Shown one piece after another: positions 53,427 to 63,106 of a stretch of DNA of 64,000 bases. A model generated the notes under the pieces. It ran no database searches and was not told the origin of the DNA. It saw nothing but the letters and a program-made list of their open reading frames with translations. A program made the position numbers and the translations under genes. The stretch's first letter is position 1. Each line of letters begins with the position of its first letter. Source of the DNA: an uncultured Stenotrophomonas sp. (GTDB lineage: Bacteria > Pseudomonadota > Gammaproteobacteria > Xanthomonadales > Xanthomonadaceae); contig CAJYNG010000013.1 in NCBI GenBank assembly GCA_913775725.1, positions 1-64,000 on the forward strand, given 5' to 3'.

Positions 53427-55138
53427 GCCGGCGTCCCCGCGTCGCGCAGGTAGCGTTTGCGCTTGTTCGGCCGGATCGCGCACAGGTCCACTTCAATCAG
53501 GCCGTCGATCGAATCACTGAAGTCCGGATCGACACCGAACGCGAGGAAGCGGGCACCACCGGGTTCGCACAGATCGGTGTACTGGCGGTACAGCGTTGGT
53601 ACCCCGGTGCCGAGTGCGGCCAGGTTGGCCTTGAGCACATCGAAGGCTGCGCCTGCATCCAGCTCGCCGAAACTCGGCGGCGCGGCGAAGTACTGGAACG
53701 GCCGGTTCGATTCGGCCAGGCCGGCGTTACCGCTGTAGTAGCGCTGGTAGTACGCCACCAGCTGCTCGCGGGCATCACGTGGCAGTGCCGCGCTGATCGA
53801 CACCGCGCCGAACAGGTAGCGGATGCCCGGCCGGCACTGCAGGTAAGCACCGATGCCCTGCCACAGGTAGTCCAGGCTGCGGCTGCCCCAATAGTCGGGC
53901 ACCACGAAGCTGCGGCCCAGTTCCAGGCCTTCGGCGATGTGGGTGATGGCATCGTCGGAATAGCGGAACAGCGACGCGCTGTAGAGCCCGGACAGTCCAT
54001 GCCGGGCCAGCGCATGAGCGCCGCGCATGATCCGGTACGCGCCGGCGATGCGCTGCGCGGCCGCGTCCCAGATCACGATGTGCTCGTACTGCGGGTCATA
54101 GTCGTCCAGGTCACGGCTGCGCCCGGTGCCCTCGCCCACCTGGCGGAAGGTCAGTTCGCGCAGGCGCCCCAGCTCCAGCAGCAGCGGTGAATCGGCGGTA
54201 CAGGTGGCCAGCAGGATCTGCTTGCCATCGGCGGTCTGGCCCAACGGCGTGGCCGCCGCGATGCCCGCGGCGACCTGTGAGGGCGGCACCGGGGCAGCCA
54301 GCGGCTCCGGGCCTGCGCAGGCAGCGGCATTACCGGCTGCGCCATTGCGGCCCAGCGCATAGAGTGCGCGGCGTACCGCCAGCAGCTGTGCGCCCGGGTC
54401 GCCGCCTTTGCCCAGCTGCATCGGCTCGCCGATGCTCAGGCGCAGCGGGCGGCCACGGCGGGTGAACATCTCGCGCGCCAGCAGCGCGGTACCGGCCGGC
54501 TTGAACAGGGTCGAGGCACCATAGAACAGCGCCGAGTTGCGCGCTTCCACGCGCACCGGCAGCACCGGCGCACCGGCGGCACGGGCAAAGCGGACGAACC
54601 CGCGCTGCCAGCGGCCATCGCGGATGCCGCGCAGCGAAAGGCGCGAGACCTCGCCGGCCGGGAATACGATCACGCACTGCTCGGCCGCCAGCGCTTCTTC
54701 GACCGCATGCAGGCTGCCGCGCTGAGCCTTGCCGCCAAGGATGCGCACCGGCAGCAGCAGGTCCTGCAGTGGCGCGATCGCCCCCAACAGATCGTTGGCC
54801 ACGATCCGCACATCGCGGCGGATGCGGCCGACCGCGTCCAGCAATGCGAGGGCGTCCAGCGCCCCGGAGGGGTGGTTGGCGACGATCAGCAGGCGGCCGG
54901 TGGCGGGAATCTTCGCCAGCGCGGCCGGATCCACCTGGTACTGGCCATCGATGAATTCCAGGCCGGCGGCGACGAAGCCGAATCCGCGCAATCCTGCACT
55001 GCGCTGCAGGAACGCTTCGATCTGGTCCAACCGCGACCAGCGGCCGACGCTGCGCAGCAGCGGCCGCGCCAGCTGGCCTCGACGGCCATGGAACCAATCG
55101 GGGAAGCGTTGCTGGAGGCGCTGTTCGAGTTCCTGCAT
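53423..55138 (-). CDS. Bifunctional acyltransferase, OlsF-like (acyltransferase + GNAT fusion)
   Basis: A 571-residue protein with two domains. Residues about 60-260 form an O-acyltransferase of the PlsC/OlsA type, with a His-to-Asp motif NHPSGALD at 88-95 (HX5D, one residue longer than HX4D) and FPAGEVSRLSLRG. Residues about 310-560 form a GNAT-like domain of OlsB type (ATCTADSPLLLELGRLRELTF, YDPQYEHIVIWDAAAQRIAGAYRIMRG, EGLELGRSFV). This fusion is the layout of OlsF, which makes ornithine lipids in Serratia. Product assignment is an inference. It is coupled to the phosphoesterase gene downstream. Confidence 0.72.
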   Translation of the reverse strand: MQELEQRLQQRFPDWFHGRRGQLARPLLRSVGRWSRLDQIEAFLQRSAGLRGFGFVAAGLEFIDGQYQVDPAALAKIPATGRLLIVANHPSGALDALALLDAVGRIRRDVRIVANDLLGAIAPLQDLLLPVRILGGKAQRGSLHAVEEALAAEQCVIVFPAGEVSRLSLRGIRDGRWQRGFVRFARAAGAPVLPVRVEARNSALFYGASTLFKPAGTALLAREMFTRRGRPLRLSIGEPMQLGKGGDPGAQLLAVRRALYALGRNGAAGNAAACAGPEPLAAPVPPSQVAAGIAAATPLGQTADGKQILLATCTADSPLLLELGRLRELTFRQVGEGTGRSRDLDDYDPQYEHIVIWDAAAQRIAGAYRIMRGAHALARHGLSGLYSASLFRYSDDAITHIAEGLELGRSFVVPDYWGSRSLDYLWQGIGAYLQCRPGIRYLFGAVSISAALPRDAREQLVAYYQRYYSGNAGLAESNRPFQYFAAPPSFGELDAGAAFDVLKANLAALGTGVPTLYRQYTDLCEPGGARFLAFGVDPDFSDSIDGLIEVDLCAIRPNKRKRYLRDAGTPA

Positions 55139-55472
55139 GGCGAGTTCGCTCGTGCCCGGCGGCCGGATTGGCCGACAGCCTGCGCCCGGCAGGCGGCAGC
55201 CAGATGGCGGTTTTGGGGCAGAACGATGACGGCTGGCCCGTCTTGTCGACAGGGCCGCCGCCTGCGCGGTCGGGGGCCCCAGCGCCCGCCCGTTGTCACG
55301 CTGGTGGAACACTGGGCCTCGACGCTGGGCCCCAATCCCGGCCGGACGGCCCCTGCCGGGCCTACACGGGCTTAACCACCGGCAACCGGTACAGGTTCAC
55401 AATGCACAGGCGGCGCACCCCGTGTATCATTCGCGCCCATCTTTCCATCCGAATCAAGGGATATTACGCCTG

Positions 55473-56684
55473 ATGTCCAGCTATCTCTTCACCTCCGAGT
55501 CGGTCTCCGAAGGCCATCCGGACAAGGTTGCCGACCAGATCTCCGATGCGGTGCTGGACGCGATCCTGACCCAGGACCAGCGCGCCCGCGTGGCCTGCGA
55601 GACCATGGTCAAGACCGGTGTTGCCATTGTGGCCGGTGAAATCACCACCAGCGCCTGGATCGACCTGGAAGCGCTGACCCGCAAGGTCATCACGGACATC
55701 GGCTACGACAGCTCCGACGTCGGCTTCGACGGCGCCACCTGCGGCGTGCTGAACCTGATCGGCAAGCAGTCGCCGCACATCGCCCAGGGCGTGGATCGCA
55801 AGAAGCCGGAAGAAATGGGCGCTGGCGACCAGGGCCTGATGTTCGGCTATGCCACCAACGAGACCGACAGCTACATGCCGGCCGCGATCCACCTGTCGCA
55901 CCGCCTGGTCGAGCAGCAGGCCAAGATCCGCAAGAAGAAGAACTCGCCGCTTTCGTGGCTGCGCCCGGACGCCAAGAGCCAGGTCACCCTGCGCTATGAG
56001 AACGGCGTGGTCTCGGCCATCGACGCCGTGGTCCTGTCCACCCAGCACGCCCCTGGCATCAAGCAGAAGGACCTCATCGAGGCCGTCCGCGAAGAGATCA
56101 TCAAGCCGGTGCTGCCGGCCAAGTGGCTGCACAAGGGCACCAAGTTCCACATCAACCCGACCGGCAAGTTCGAGATCGGCGGCCCGGTGGGCGACTGCGG
56201 CCTGACCGGCCGCAAGATCATCGTCGACACCTACGGCGGCTGGGCCCGTCACGGTGGTGGCGCCTTCTCCGGCAAGGACCCGTCCAAGGTCGACCGTTCG
56301 GCAGCCTACGCGGCCCGCTACGTCGCCAAGAACGTGGTTGCCGCCGGCCTGGCCGACCGTTGCGAAGTGCAGGTCTCCTACGCCATCGGCGTGGCTGAGC
56401 CGACCTCGATCTCGGTCACCACCTTCGGCACCGGCAAGATCAGCGACGACAAGATCGAGAAGCTGATCCGCAAGCACTTCGACCTGCGCCCGTACGGCAT
56501 CATCAAGATGCTGGACCTGGTGCACCCGATGTACCAGCAGACCGCGGCCTATGGCCACTTCGGCCGCAAGCCGAAGGAGTTCAGCTACCTCAACGGCGAA
56601 GGCGAGACCGTCAACGCCACGGCCTTCTCCTGGGAGAAGACCGACCGCGCCGCCGCCCTGCGCGCCGATGCGAAGCTGAAGTAA
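55473..56684 (+). CDS. metK: S-adenosylmethionine synthase
   Basis: Makes S-adenosylmethionine from methionine and ATP. The 403-residue product has [20 protein letters not shown] (ATP/metal, GHPDK), [19 protein letters not shown], and [21 protein letters not shown] with [16 protein letters not shown]. It has an extra Lys-rich insert near [19 protein letters not shown]. Upstream there is an unusually long leader of 334 bp with no recognisable SAM riboswitch. Shine-Dalgarno AAGGGA is 12 nt before ATG 55473. A terminator follows. Confidence 0.97.
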   Translation: MSSYLFTSESVSEGHPDKVADQISDAVLDAILTQDQRARVACETMVKTGVAIVAGEITTSAWIDLEALTRKVITDIGYDSSDVGFDGATCGVLNLIGKQSPHIAQGVDRKKPEEMGAGDQGLMFGYATNETDSYMPAAIHLSHRLVEQQAKIRKKKNSPLSWLRPDAKSQVTLRYENGVVSAIDAVVLSTQHAPGIKQKDLIEAVREEIIKPVLPAKWLHKGTKFHINPTGKFEIGGPVGDCGLTGRKIIVDTYGGWARHGGGAFSGKDPSKVDRSAAYAARYVAKNVVAAGLADRCEVQVSYAIGVAEPTSISVTTFGTGKISDDKIEKLIRKHFDLRPYGIIKMLDLVHPMYQQTAAYGHFGRKPKEFSYLNGEGETVNATAFSWEKTDRAAALRADAKLK

Positions 56685-56691
56685 GACAGAC

Positions 56692-56720
56692 GAAGGGCCG
56701 CGCAAGCGGCCCTTCTCTTT
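56692..56720 (+). terminator. Intrinsic terminator of metK
   Basis: A 10-bp perfect stem GAAGGGCCGC/GCGGCCCTTC with a GCAA loop, followed by TCTTT, 7 bp after the stop. Confidence 0.85.
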
Positions 56721-56722
56721 CT

Positions 56723-56795
56723 GTAGAGCCGAGCCATGCCCGGCTTTCTTTTTGCCTGCGGCCAGCCAATGCAGTCGAGCATGGCTCGACTCTAC
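56723..56795. repeat. SMAG inverted dimer
   Basis: GTAGAGCCGAGCCATGCCCGGCT at 56723 faces AGTCGAGCATGGCTCGACTCTAC ending 56795. It lies between the metK terminator and the thioesterase gene. Confidence 0.85.
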
Positions 56796-56826
56796 AAAGG
56801 CGATGGGTGCCCGATACAATCGCCCC

Positions 56827-57333
56827 ATGTCGACCGAACTGAAATCCCACCAGCTGTCCATGACCGTGCTGATGTCGCCGGACATGGCCAATTTCTCCGG
56901 CAAGGTCCACGGCGGCGCCGTCCTGCGCCTGCTCGACCAGGTGGCCTATGCCTGCGCCAGTCGCTACGCCGGCAGCTACGTGGTCACCCTGTCGGTGGAC
57001 CAGGTGATGTTCCGCCAGCCCATCGCGGTGGGCGAGCTGGTCACCTTCCTGGCCTCGGTGAACCACACCGGCACCTCGTCGATGGAGATCGGCATCAAGG
57101 TGGTGGCCGAGGACATCCTCAAGCGCAGCGTGCGCCATGCCAACAGCTGCTTCTTCACCATGGTGGCGGTGGACGAGGAAGGCCGGCCGACGCCGGTGCC
57201 GTCATTGCAGCCGGTCACGTCGGACGAAAAGCGCCGCCAGGCGGCCGCGTTGATCCGCCGCCAGCTGCGCCAGGAAATGGAGCAGCGTCATCTGGAACTG
57301 CTGGCGTCGAATCCACCGTCGCCGGAGGAATGA
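56827..57333 (+). CDS. Acyl-CoA thioesterase (YciA-type hotdog)
   Basis: A 168-residue hotdog-fold thioesterase. Conserved segments: MSPDMANFSGKVHGGAVLRLLDQVAYACASRYAG (HGG with the catalytic Asp region), VDQVMFRQPIAVGELVTF and SMEIGIKVVAEDI. It hydrolyses acyl-CoA to free acid and CoA; chain length is not fixed by the sequence. It starts 143 bp after metK and ends before convergent ppc. Confidence 0.88.
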   Translation: MSTELKSHQLSMTVLMSPDMANFSGKVHGGAVLRLLDQVAYACASRYAGSYVVTLSVDQVMFRQPIAVGELVTFLASVNHTGTSSMEIGIKVVAEDILKRSVRHANSCFFTMVAVDEEGRPTPVPSLQPVTSDEKRRQAAALIRRQLRQEMEQRHLELLASNPPSPEE

Positions 57334-57337
57334 GGGC

Positions 57338-57392
57338 GTGCGGGGCACGCCCCGCACCCACCGAGGCAGGTAGCGCCGGGCCACGCCCGGCG
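57338..57392. repeat. Convergent-gene hairpin and single SMAG
   Basis: GTGCGGGGC/GCCCCGCAC (57338-57357) is a 9-bp hairpin with an AC loop. 57370-57392 is a plus-strand SMAG: GTAG then CGCCGGGC/GCCCGGCG. They lie between the converging thioesterase and ppc genes and may act as a two-way terminator. Confidence 0.7.
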
Positions 57393-57400
57393 GATACGGG

Positions 57401-60112
57401 TCAACCGGTGTTCTGCACACCCTGCGAAACGCCGTTCACGCAGGCCACCAGCGCGCGCAGCAGATCGTCATCCGCGCGTCCGCTGGCCCGCCAGCGTTGC
57501 AGCAGGTCCACCTGCAGCACGCTGATGGGATCGACGTAGGGATTGCGCAGGCGGATCGACAGTGCCAGCCGCGCATCGTGGTCCAGCAGCGTCTGCTGGC
57601 CCATCAATGCCAGCAGCCAGCGCCGGGTGAGTTCCAGTTCGCGCTGCACCTGCGGGAAGAAGCGCCCGTGCAGGTCGCCCGACAACAGCGAGAACTGCTC
57701 GGCGATGGTGATGTCGCCCTTGGACAGCACCATTGCGATGTCGTCCAGGAAGGTGCGGAAGAACGGCCAGTCACGCGCCATTTCGCGCAAGGTCTCTTCA
57801 TGGCCAGCATCCACCGCCGCCTGCAGGCCGCTGCCCACGCCGTACCAGCCGGGAATGACGGCACGCGCCTGGCTCCAGGCGAACACCCAGGGAATCGCAC
57901 GCAGGTTGCCCAGTGCCGCGTCCTGGCCGAGCCGCCGCGACGGCCGCGAGCCCAGCGTCATCCGCTCGATCACGTCGATCGGCGTGGCGGTACGGAAGTA
58001 ATCCATGAAGCCGGCCTGGCCAACGAACGCGCGATACACCTCGCTGCTGGCCGATGACACTGCATCCATCACCGGTCGCCACTCATCCTCGCGCGGTTCG
58101 GCGGCGCGCGGGCGGAGGCTGGCGCGCAGCACTGCACCCGTGGCCTGTTCCAGCGAGCGCAGGGCCAGCGCGCGGATGCCGTACTTGCGATGGATCACCT
58201 CGCCCTGCTCGGTCACCCGCAGGCGGCCATCGATGCTGCCACGCGGCGACGCATCGACCGCGTGCGTGGTCTTGCCACCGCCACGGCTGATCGAACCGCC
58301 ACGGCCATGGAAGAAGGTCAGACGGATGCCGGCGTCGGCCGCCACCTCCAGCAGTTCCACCTGCGCACGCTGCAGGCCCCAGCGCGAAGCAGCAATACCA
58401 CCATCCTTGCTGCTGTCCGAATAGCCCAGCATCACCATCTGCACGTCGTCGCGTGCCTGCAGGTGCGCGCGATAGATCGGGTCGGCCAGCAGGTCACGCA
58501 GGGTCGCGGTGCCGCGCTTGAGGTCATCCACGGTCTCGAACAGTGGCGCGATGTCCAACGGCACCGCCCCACTCTCTTCCACCAGGCCGCCACGACGCGC
58601 CAGCGCCAGCACCGCCAGCACGTCGCTGCGGTCGTGCGCCATCGAGATGATGTAGCTGCCCAGTGCATCGCTGCCATGCCGCGCGCGCGCATCGGCCAGC
58701 GCAGCGAACACCGCATCCAGCCGCTGGTTGCCCTCGTCATCACCCTTGGGCAGCGTGTCTTCGCCGCTAGCGTGCGGGCCCAGCAGGCGCGCTCGGCCCA
58801 GCGCGTCCAGCGCTTGCCAGGTTTCTTCACCGCCCAGTACGGCGGCCAGCGCACGCGCATGCACGCTCGATTCCTGGCGCACGTCCAACCGCGCCAGATG
58901 GAAGCCGAAGGTCTTCACCCGCCACAGCAGGCGCTGCACGGCGAAGCCGCCGGCATGTTCGCCGCGATTGGCGCGCAGGCTGTCGAGGATCAGCTGCAGG
59001 TCGTCGATCAGTTCAGCGGGGCCGGCGTAGGCGCCCTCGCCATCGTCCAGCGTCGCCTGCAGGCGTGCGCGCATGCGGTCGTTGAGCAGGCGGTACGGCA
59101 TGTCGGCATGGCGCGGGCGCGACTGCACCTGCGGCAGCAGCTGCTGGTACTGCGCCACGCGCGCCTGCAGCGCATCGCTCACGCCCACCCGCTCGGTGGA
59201 CTGGCTGAGCAGGCTGGCCAGCTGCAGCAGTTCCTTCTGGTAGCGCCCGAGCACCGCCTGCCGCTGCGCATCCAGCGTATTGCGGATGGTGGCGGCATCC
59301 ACGTTCGGGTTGCCGTCCATGTCGCCGCCTACCCACGTACCGAAGCGCAGCAGGCGCGGCAGCGGCAGTTCCTCGCCGTAGGTATCGCGCAGCGCCTGCT
59401 GCAGCGATTCGTACAGCACCGGAATCACCCGGTACAGCACCTGCACCAGATAGAAGCCGACGTGCTCGCGCTCGTCATCCACCGTGGGCCGCACTGGCGA
59501 GGAGTCGGTGGTCTGCCACGAGGCGGTCAGCGCCATGCGGAAGCGCGCGGCATCGGCAGCGGCCTCGCCCGGCGTGCGCTGGCCGTCGAGGTTGTCGACC
59601 AGGCTGGCCACCATCAGCTGCTCTTTTTCCAGCAGCGCGCGGCGTACCGCTTCGGTCGGATGCGCGGTGAACACCGGCTCGATGTCGATGCGCGGGAGCC
59701 ACTGCGCCAGTTCGTCCAGGCCCACGCCCTGCGCCTTCAGGTGCTGCAGCGCGTCCTGCAGGCCATCGGGCTGCGCACCTGCGGTACCGGCGCGCTGGTA
59801 GTCACGGCGACGGCGGATGCGATGCACGCGCTCGGCGATGTTGACCACCTGGAAGTAGGTGCTGAAGGCCCGCACCATGGTCTCGGCCTGCTGCGGCGTG
59901 CGCCCGGCCAGGCCATCGGCAAGCTCCGACAGCGGTGCCTGGTTCTCGCGGCGGGCGATGGCGCGGGTGCGCACGTCTTCGACATCGTCGAGGAAGGCGG
60001 CCGAGACCTGTTCGACCAGCAGGTCGCCGACCAGCGCGCCAAGCCGGCGCACGTCATCGCGAAGCGGAAGATCGGGAGAAGCAAACTCGATGCTGCTGCG
60101 GTACTCGTTCAT
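57401..60112 (-). CDS. ppc: Phosphoenolpyruvate carboxylase
   Basis: Carboxylates phosphoenolpyruvate with bicarbonate to oxaloacetate, refilling the TCA cycle. The 903-residue protein has the catalytic His in [11 protein letters not shown] (near residue 151), [22 protein letters not shown] (catalytic Lys), [14 protein letters not shown] (Arg-rich bicarbonate site), and ends VSQGVQNTG with the typical QNTG C-terminus. Length is close to the family norm. ATG 60112 is chosen as the first strong candidate ([12 protein letters not shown]); the GTG-type upstream frame adds poor sequence. Confidence 0.96.
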   Translation of the reverse strand: MNEYRSSIEFASPDLPLRDDVRRLGALVGDLLVEQVSAAFLDDVEDVRTRAIARRENQAPLSELADGLAGRTPQQAETMVRAFSTYFQVVNIAERVHRIRRRRDYQRAGTAGAQPDGLQDALQHLKAQGVGLDELAQWLPRIDIEPVFTAHPTEAVRRALLEKEQLMVASLVDNLDGQRTPGEAAADAARFRMALTASWQTTDSSPVRPTVDDEREHVGFYLVQVLYRVIPVLYESLQQALRDTYGEELPLPRLLRFGTWVGGDMDGNPNVDAATIRNTLDAQRQAVLGRYQKELLQLASLLSQSTERVGVSDALQARVAQYQQLLPQVQSRPRHADMPYRLLNDRMRARLQATLDDGEGAYAGPAELIDDLQLILDSLRANRGEHAGGFAVQRLLWRVKTFGFHLARLDVRQESSVHARALAAVLGGEETWQALDALGRARLLGPHASGEDTLPKGDDEGNQRLDAVFAALADARARHGSDALGSYIISMAHDRSDVLAVLALARRGGLVEESGAVPLDIAPLFETVDDLKRGTATLRDLLADPIYRAHLQARDDVQMVMLGYSDSSKDGGIAASRWGLQRAQVELLEVAADAGIRLTFFHGRGGSISRGGGKTTHAVDASPRGSIDGRLRVTEQGEVIHRKYGIRALALRSLEQATGAVLRASLRPRAAEPREDEWRPVMDAVSSASSEVYRAFVGQAGFMDYFRTATPIDVIERMTLGSRPSRRLGQDAALGNLRAIPWVFAWSQARAVIPGWYGVGSGLQAAVDAGHEETLREMARDWPFFRTFLDDIAMVLSKGDITIAEQFSLLSGDLHGRFFPQVQRELELTRRWLLALMGQQTLLDHDARLALSIRLRNPYVDPISVLQVDLLQRWRASGRADDDLLRALVACVNGVSQGVQNTG

Positions 60113-60222
60113 CGGCGACGCACAGGCCTCGGTCAACGGATCCAGACCCCAAGCCTAAACCAGAACGGGCGTCGTGCTGCGATGCAAAAATGGTTTCATC
60201 TGCACGTATCCATGGCGGACGC

Positions 60223-60298
60223 AGCCGAGCATGGGCTCGGCTCTACAAGCGTCATGGCGCGTGACACCGTGTAGCGCCCGAGCCCATGTTCGGGCGGC
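60223..60298. repeat. SMAG pair in tail-to-tail orientation
   Basis: AGCCGAGCATGGGCTCGGCTCTAC ends at 60246 and GTAGCGCCCGAGCCCATGTTCGGGCGGCG starts at 60271. Here the CTAC and GTAG ends face each other, opposite to most dimers in this window, so the units are probably independent insertions. Confidence 0.78.
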
Positions 60299-60312
60299 GG
60301 CGCAGCCGCACA

Positions 60313-60337
60313 GGCGGCCCCTGTTGCAGGGGCCGCC
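60313..60337 (-). terminator. Hairpin downstream of the S9 peptidase gene
   Basis: An 11-bp perfect stem GGCGGCCCCTG/CAGGGGCCGCC with a TTG loop, 13 bp past the stop of the minus-strand gene. It has no T-run. Confidence 0.55.
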
Positions 60338-60349
60338 CTCATGCAGGTA

Positions 60350-62866
60350 TCAGCGCTTTTTCTTCGCCTTGCCCTGCTCGGCCGGGCCGATGGTCTGCTC
60401 CAGCCAGCGCTCGCTCTCGGCCAGCATGGTCATGATCGATTCGCGTGCGCGGTAGGCATGCGATTCGTTCGGCAGCATCACCAGTCGTGCGGTGCCACCC
60501 AGGCCCTTCACTGCGGCGAACATGCGCTCGCTCTGCATCGGGAACGTGCCGGAGTTGTTGTCGTCCACGCCGTGGATGAAGAGGATCGGATCCTTGATCT
60601 TGTCGGCGTAGTTGAACGGTGCCATCTTCTGGTAGACGTCCTGCGCCTGCCAGTAGTTGCGCTCTTCGGCCTGGAAGCCGAACGGCGTGAGCGTGCGGTT
60701 ATAGGCGCCACTGCGGGCGATGCCGGCCTTGAACAGGCGCGTGTGCGCCAGCAGGTTGGCGGTCATGAACGCACCGTAGGAATGACCACCGATGGCGATG
60801 TGATTGCGATCGGTCACGCCACGGCGCACCACTTCATCCACCGCTGCCTGCGCGTTGGCCACCAGCTGCTCGATGTAGGTGTCGTTCGGCTCCTTGTCGC
60901 CCTCGCCGATGATCGGCATCGACGGGCTGGCCAGCACCACATAGCCCTTGGCCAGGAACGCCTGCGGGCCCCAGTAGCTGACCGCATTGAAGCGGTACGG
61001 CGAATCGGTCACCTGGCTGGCCGCCGCCGCGCTCTTGAACTCACCCGGGTAGGCCCACATCAGCAGCGGCCGCGGGCCGTCGCGCTTGGGGTCGTAGCCC
61101 GGCGGCAGCAACAGGGTCGCGGTCAGGTCGACGCCATCCTTGCGCTTGTAGCGGATCTGTTCCTTCTGCACGCCCTTCAACTGCGGCAGCGGATGGGCGA
61201 AGTGGGTCAGCGCGCGCGCTGCGGTACCCGCATCGGCCAGCGACTGCACGTAGAAATTGGCCGGCTCGTCCGGGCTCTCGCGGCTCAGCAGCAGCGAGCT
61301 GCCCAGGTTGTCCAGCAATGCCACCGGCAGCGAATAGCTCGGCGCCTGCGATTGGAACAGGCGGGTGGCCTTGCCCGTGGAGATGTCGAAGCGGTCCACG
61401 AACGGGCGGTCGCCCTCCGGCGATGCACCGGCACCGGCCAGATACAGGCTGCCGCCATCGGCGGTGGTCTGCAGCAGCGAGCGGCCGCGGTCGTCGCTGG
61501 ACAACAGCGGACGGCCCGGATCGGAATAGCGGTCCTGCGCGTCACGATCCCACAGCAGGCGCGGTTCGGCGCTGGCGTTGTCCGGGGCGATCAGCCAGGT
61601 CCTGGTCTTGCGGGTCTTCCACCACGATTCGGTCAGCAGGGCCAGGTCACCGCGGCCCCAGCTGATGCCGGCCAGGCGGCTGCCAAGCTGGGCCAGCGTC
61701 ACCGGCGGCCTGTCGAACGGCGCGGCCTGCATCAGCACCGCATCGCGCACCTTGGCGTCCCTGTTCGGGTCGCCGCCGTCCTGCGCTTCGGCCCAGACCA
61801 GGGTTGCATCGGCATCACCGCGCCAGCTGATGTCGCGCACGCCGGTCACTTCAGCATCGTTGCCGGTCGGCAGGCCTTCCACCAGCGGGCGCACGGCCAC
61901 GGTGTGCACCAGCTTGCCGCTGGCACGGTCGATCACTTCAATGCGGCGCGGGAAACTGCTCACCGGCACCACGTAGGAGTACGGCCGCTGCACCGGCTGG
62001 CGCAGCACGAAGCGGCCATCCGGCGACACCGAGAAGCCCATGAAGATGCCGGCCGCGCCGATCGCGCGGGTGATGCCGTCCAGGCTGACTTCCACCGGCT
62101 GTGTGGTGGCGTAGTAGTCGAACTGGCGCGCATCGGCCTCGTTCTTCAGCAGATCCTGGTAGGTACGGATCGACACCACGCCGCCGCCCTGGCTGGTCTG
62201 CTGCACGGCCGGGCCGGTCGGAATGCCGTCGGCGGCCGGGGCCGCACCGAGCTTGGCCGGGCGGGTGAAAACCACCAGTCCGCGGCTGTCCGGCAGCCAC
62301 TGGTAGCCACTGCCGATCACCGTGTTCAGGCCGGCGACCAGACGACGGGCGCTGCCGCCGGCCACGTCCACCAGCCACAGTTCATTGGCGCCACTGGCGG
62401 CGTCGACCTGGTTGAAGGCCAGCCACTTCTGGTCCGGCGACCACATCACGCTGGCGATCGACAGCTTGGCTGGCAGGCCGCTGATCTGCCGTTCCTTGCC
62501 GTCGGCCACGTTCATCAGCCACAGCTTCTCGCCGAAGCTGAAGCGGCTGTCGGAGAACGTGCGCGGGTTGATGCGCAGGCCGGCCAGCTTCAGTTCCGGC
62601 TGCGCCACCACCTGGATCGAAGGCAGCGACGGCATCTGCATCATCGCGGCCACGTCGCGGCGTGGCGACAGGTACAACGAGGGCGCACGGGGTGCGTCCA
62701 CCACCGCCTGCAGCGCGGCCGAGGGCAGTTCGTAGCCGTTGACGCCCTGGGCCTGTGCGGCCGCGGGCTGCGGCGCTGCCGCCCAGGCCAGCGGGGCCAC
62801 CGCCAGCAGTCCCATCGACAGGACCAGGCCGGTCCAGCGCCGTGTGCGGCGCGCGTGCATGCTCAT
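60350..62866 (-). CDS. Secreted S9-family serine peptidase (S9D glutamyl endopeptidase-like)
   Basis: An 838-residue exported peptidase: signal peptide (LVLSMGLLAVAPLAWA), a beta-propeller region (WSPDQKWLAFNQVD, SPDGRFVLRQP, WRGDADATLVWAEA) and a C-terminal alpha/beta-hydrolase with the Ser in IAIGGHSYGAFMTANLLAH near residue 690, Asp in DPILFIHGVDDNNSG and His in LPNESHAYRARE. The GHSYGAF form and the propeller fit the glutamyl endopeptidase (S9D) group. ATG 62866 has a GGTGG Shine-Dalgarno 5 nt upstream. The C-terminus is a Lys-rich tail. Confidence 0.9.
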   Translation of the reverse strand: MSMHARRTRRWTGLVLSMGLLAVAPLAWAAAPQPAAAQAQGVNGYELPSAALQAVVDAPRAPSLYLSPRRDVAAMMQMPSLPSIQVVAQPELKLAGLRINPRTFSDSRFSFGEKLWLMNVADGKERQISGLPAKLSIASVMWSPDQKWLAFNQVDAASGANELWLVDVAGGSARRLVAGLNTVIGSGYQWLPDSRGLVVFTRPAKLGAAPAADGIPTGPAVQQTSQGGGVVSIRTYQDLLKNEADARQFDYYATTQPVEVSLDGITRAIGAAGIFMGFSVSPDGRFVLRQPVQRPYSYVVPVSSFPRRIEVIDRASGKLVHTVAVRPLVEGLPTGNDAEVTGVRDISWRGDADATLVWAEAQDGGDPNRDAKVRDAVLMQAAPFDRPPVTLAQLGSRLAGISWGRGDLALLTESWWKTRKTRTWLIAPDNASAEPRLLWDRDAQDRYSDPGRPLLSSDDRGRSLLQTTADGGSLYLAGAGASPEGDRPFVDRFDISTGKATRLFQSQAPSYSLPVALLDNLGSSLLLSRESPDEPANFYVQSLADAGTAARALTHFAHPLPQLKGVQKEQIRYKRKDGVDLTATLLLPPGYDPKRDGPRPLLMWAYPGEFKSAAAASQVTDSPYRFNAVSYWGPQAFLAKGYVVLASPSMPIIGEGDKEPNDTYIEQLVANAQAAVDEVVRRGVTDRNHIAIGGHSYGAFMTANLLAHTRLFKAGIARSGAYNRTLTPFGFQAEERNYWQAQDVYQKMAPFNYADKIKDPILFIHGVDDNNSGTFPMQSERMFAAVKGLGGTARLVMLPNESHAYRARESIMTMLAESERWLEQTIGPAEQGKAKKKR

Positions 62867-62969
62867 CGTTCCACCTGTGTGATGCGTGAAAACACCGACC
62901 TTAACAGGCCGTGCACGCCCGCCCATCTGCCGATGGTTGGGTCATCCGGATGTCATGCCGGGGCCGCGA

Positions 62970-62975
62970 TATAAT
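62970..62975 (+). promoter_or_regulatory. Perfect -10 box TATAAT upstream of the SAH riboswitch
   Basis: TATAAT with no clear -35 at normal spacing. Transcription would begin near 62982, just before the riboswitch. The -35 function may be supplied by an activator. Confidence 0.55.
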
Positions 62976-62990
62976 GGGGGTTCTCCCCTG

Positions 62991-63063
62991 CCGAGGGGCG
63001 CTGCGACCGGATCCCATGAGGCCCGGCCAGGCTCGGTGAGGTGGCTTTGTAACAACGGCGCCC
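62991..63063 (+). promoter_or_regulatory. SAH (S-adenosylhomocysteine) riboswitch
   Basis: Matches the SAH riboswitch: CCGAGGGGCGCTGCGACC at the 5' end, GCCAGGCTCGG in the middle (P1 pairs 62991-62995 with 63032-63036) and ACGGCGCC near 63055-63062, whose GCGCC pairs back to GGCGC at 62997-63001 as the pseudoknot. It lies 44 bp upstream of ahcY. SAH binding should raise expression of the enzyme that removes SAH. Between it and the ribosome site (GGAG 63096-63099) is a weak hairpin (63073-63086). Confidence 0.93.
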
Positions 63064-63106
63064 GGCTAGATGCGAGCACCCGCTCGTCCACAACCGGAGC
63101 ACACGA

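Noticed and set aside
55139-55472. Possible SAM riboswitch or promoter upstream of metK
   Set aside because: No SAM-I, SAM-II or other class pattern could be traced; a TATCAT box at 55425 has no -35 at an acceptable distance. I see nothing firm in this gap.
58190-60274. A 694-codon plus-strand frame opposite ppc
   Set aside because: Ppc is full length with all active-site motifs on the minus strand; the plus frame is a shadow.
60341-62974. An 877-codon plus-strand frame opposite the S9 peptidase gene
   Set aside because: The minus strand has a complete signal peptide, propeller and catalytic triad; the plus-strand frame has only low-complexity His/Arg/Gln-rich sequence.
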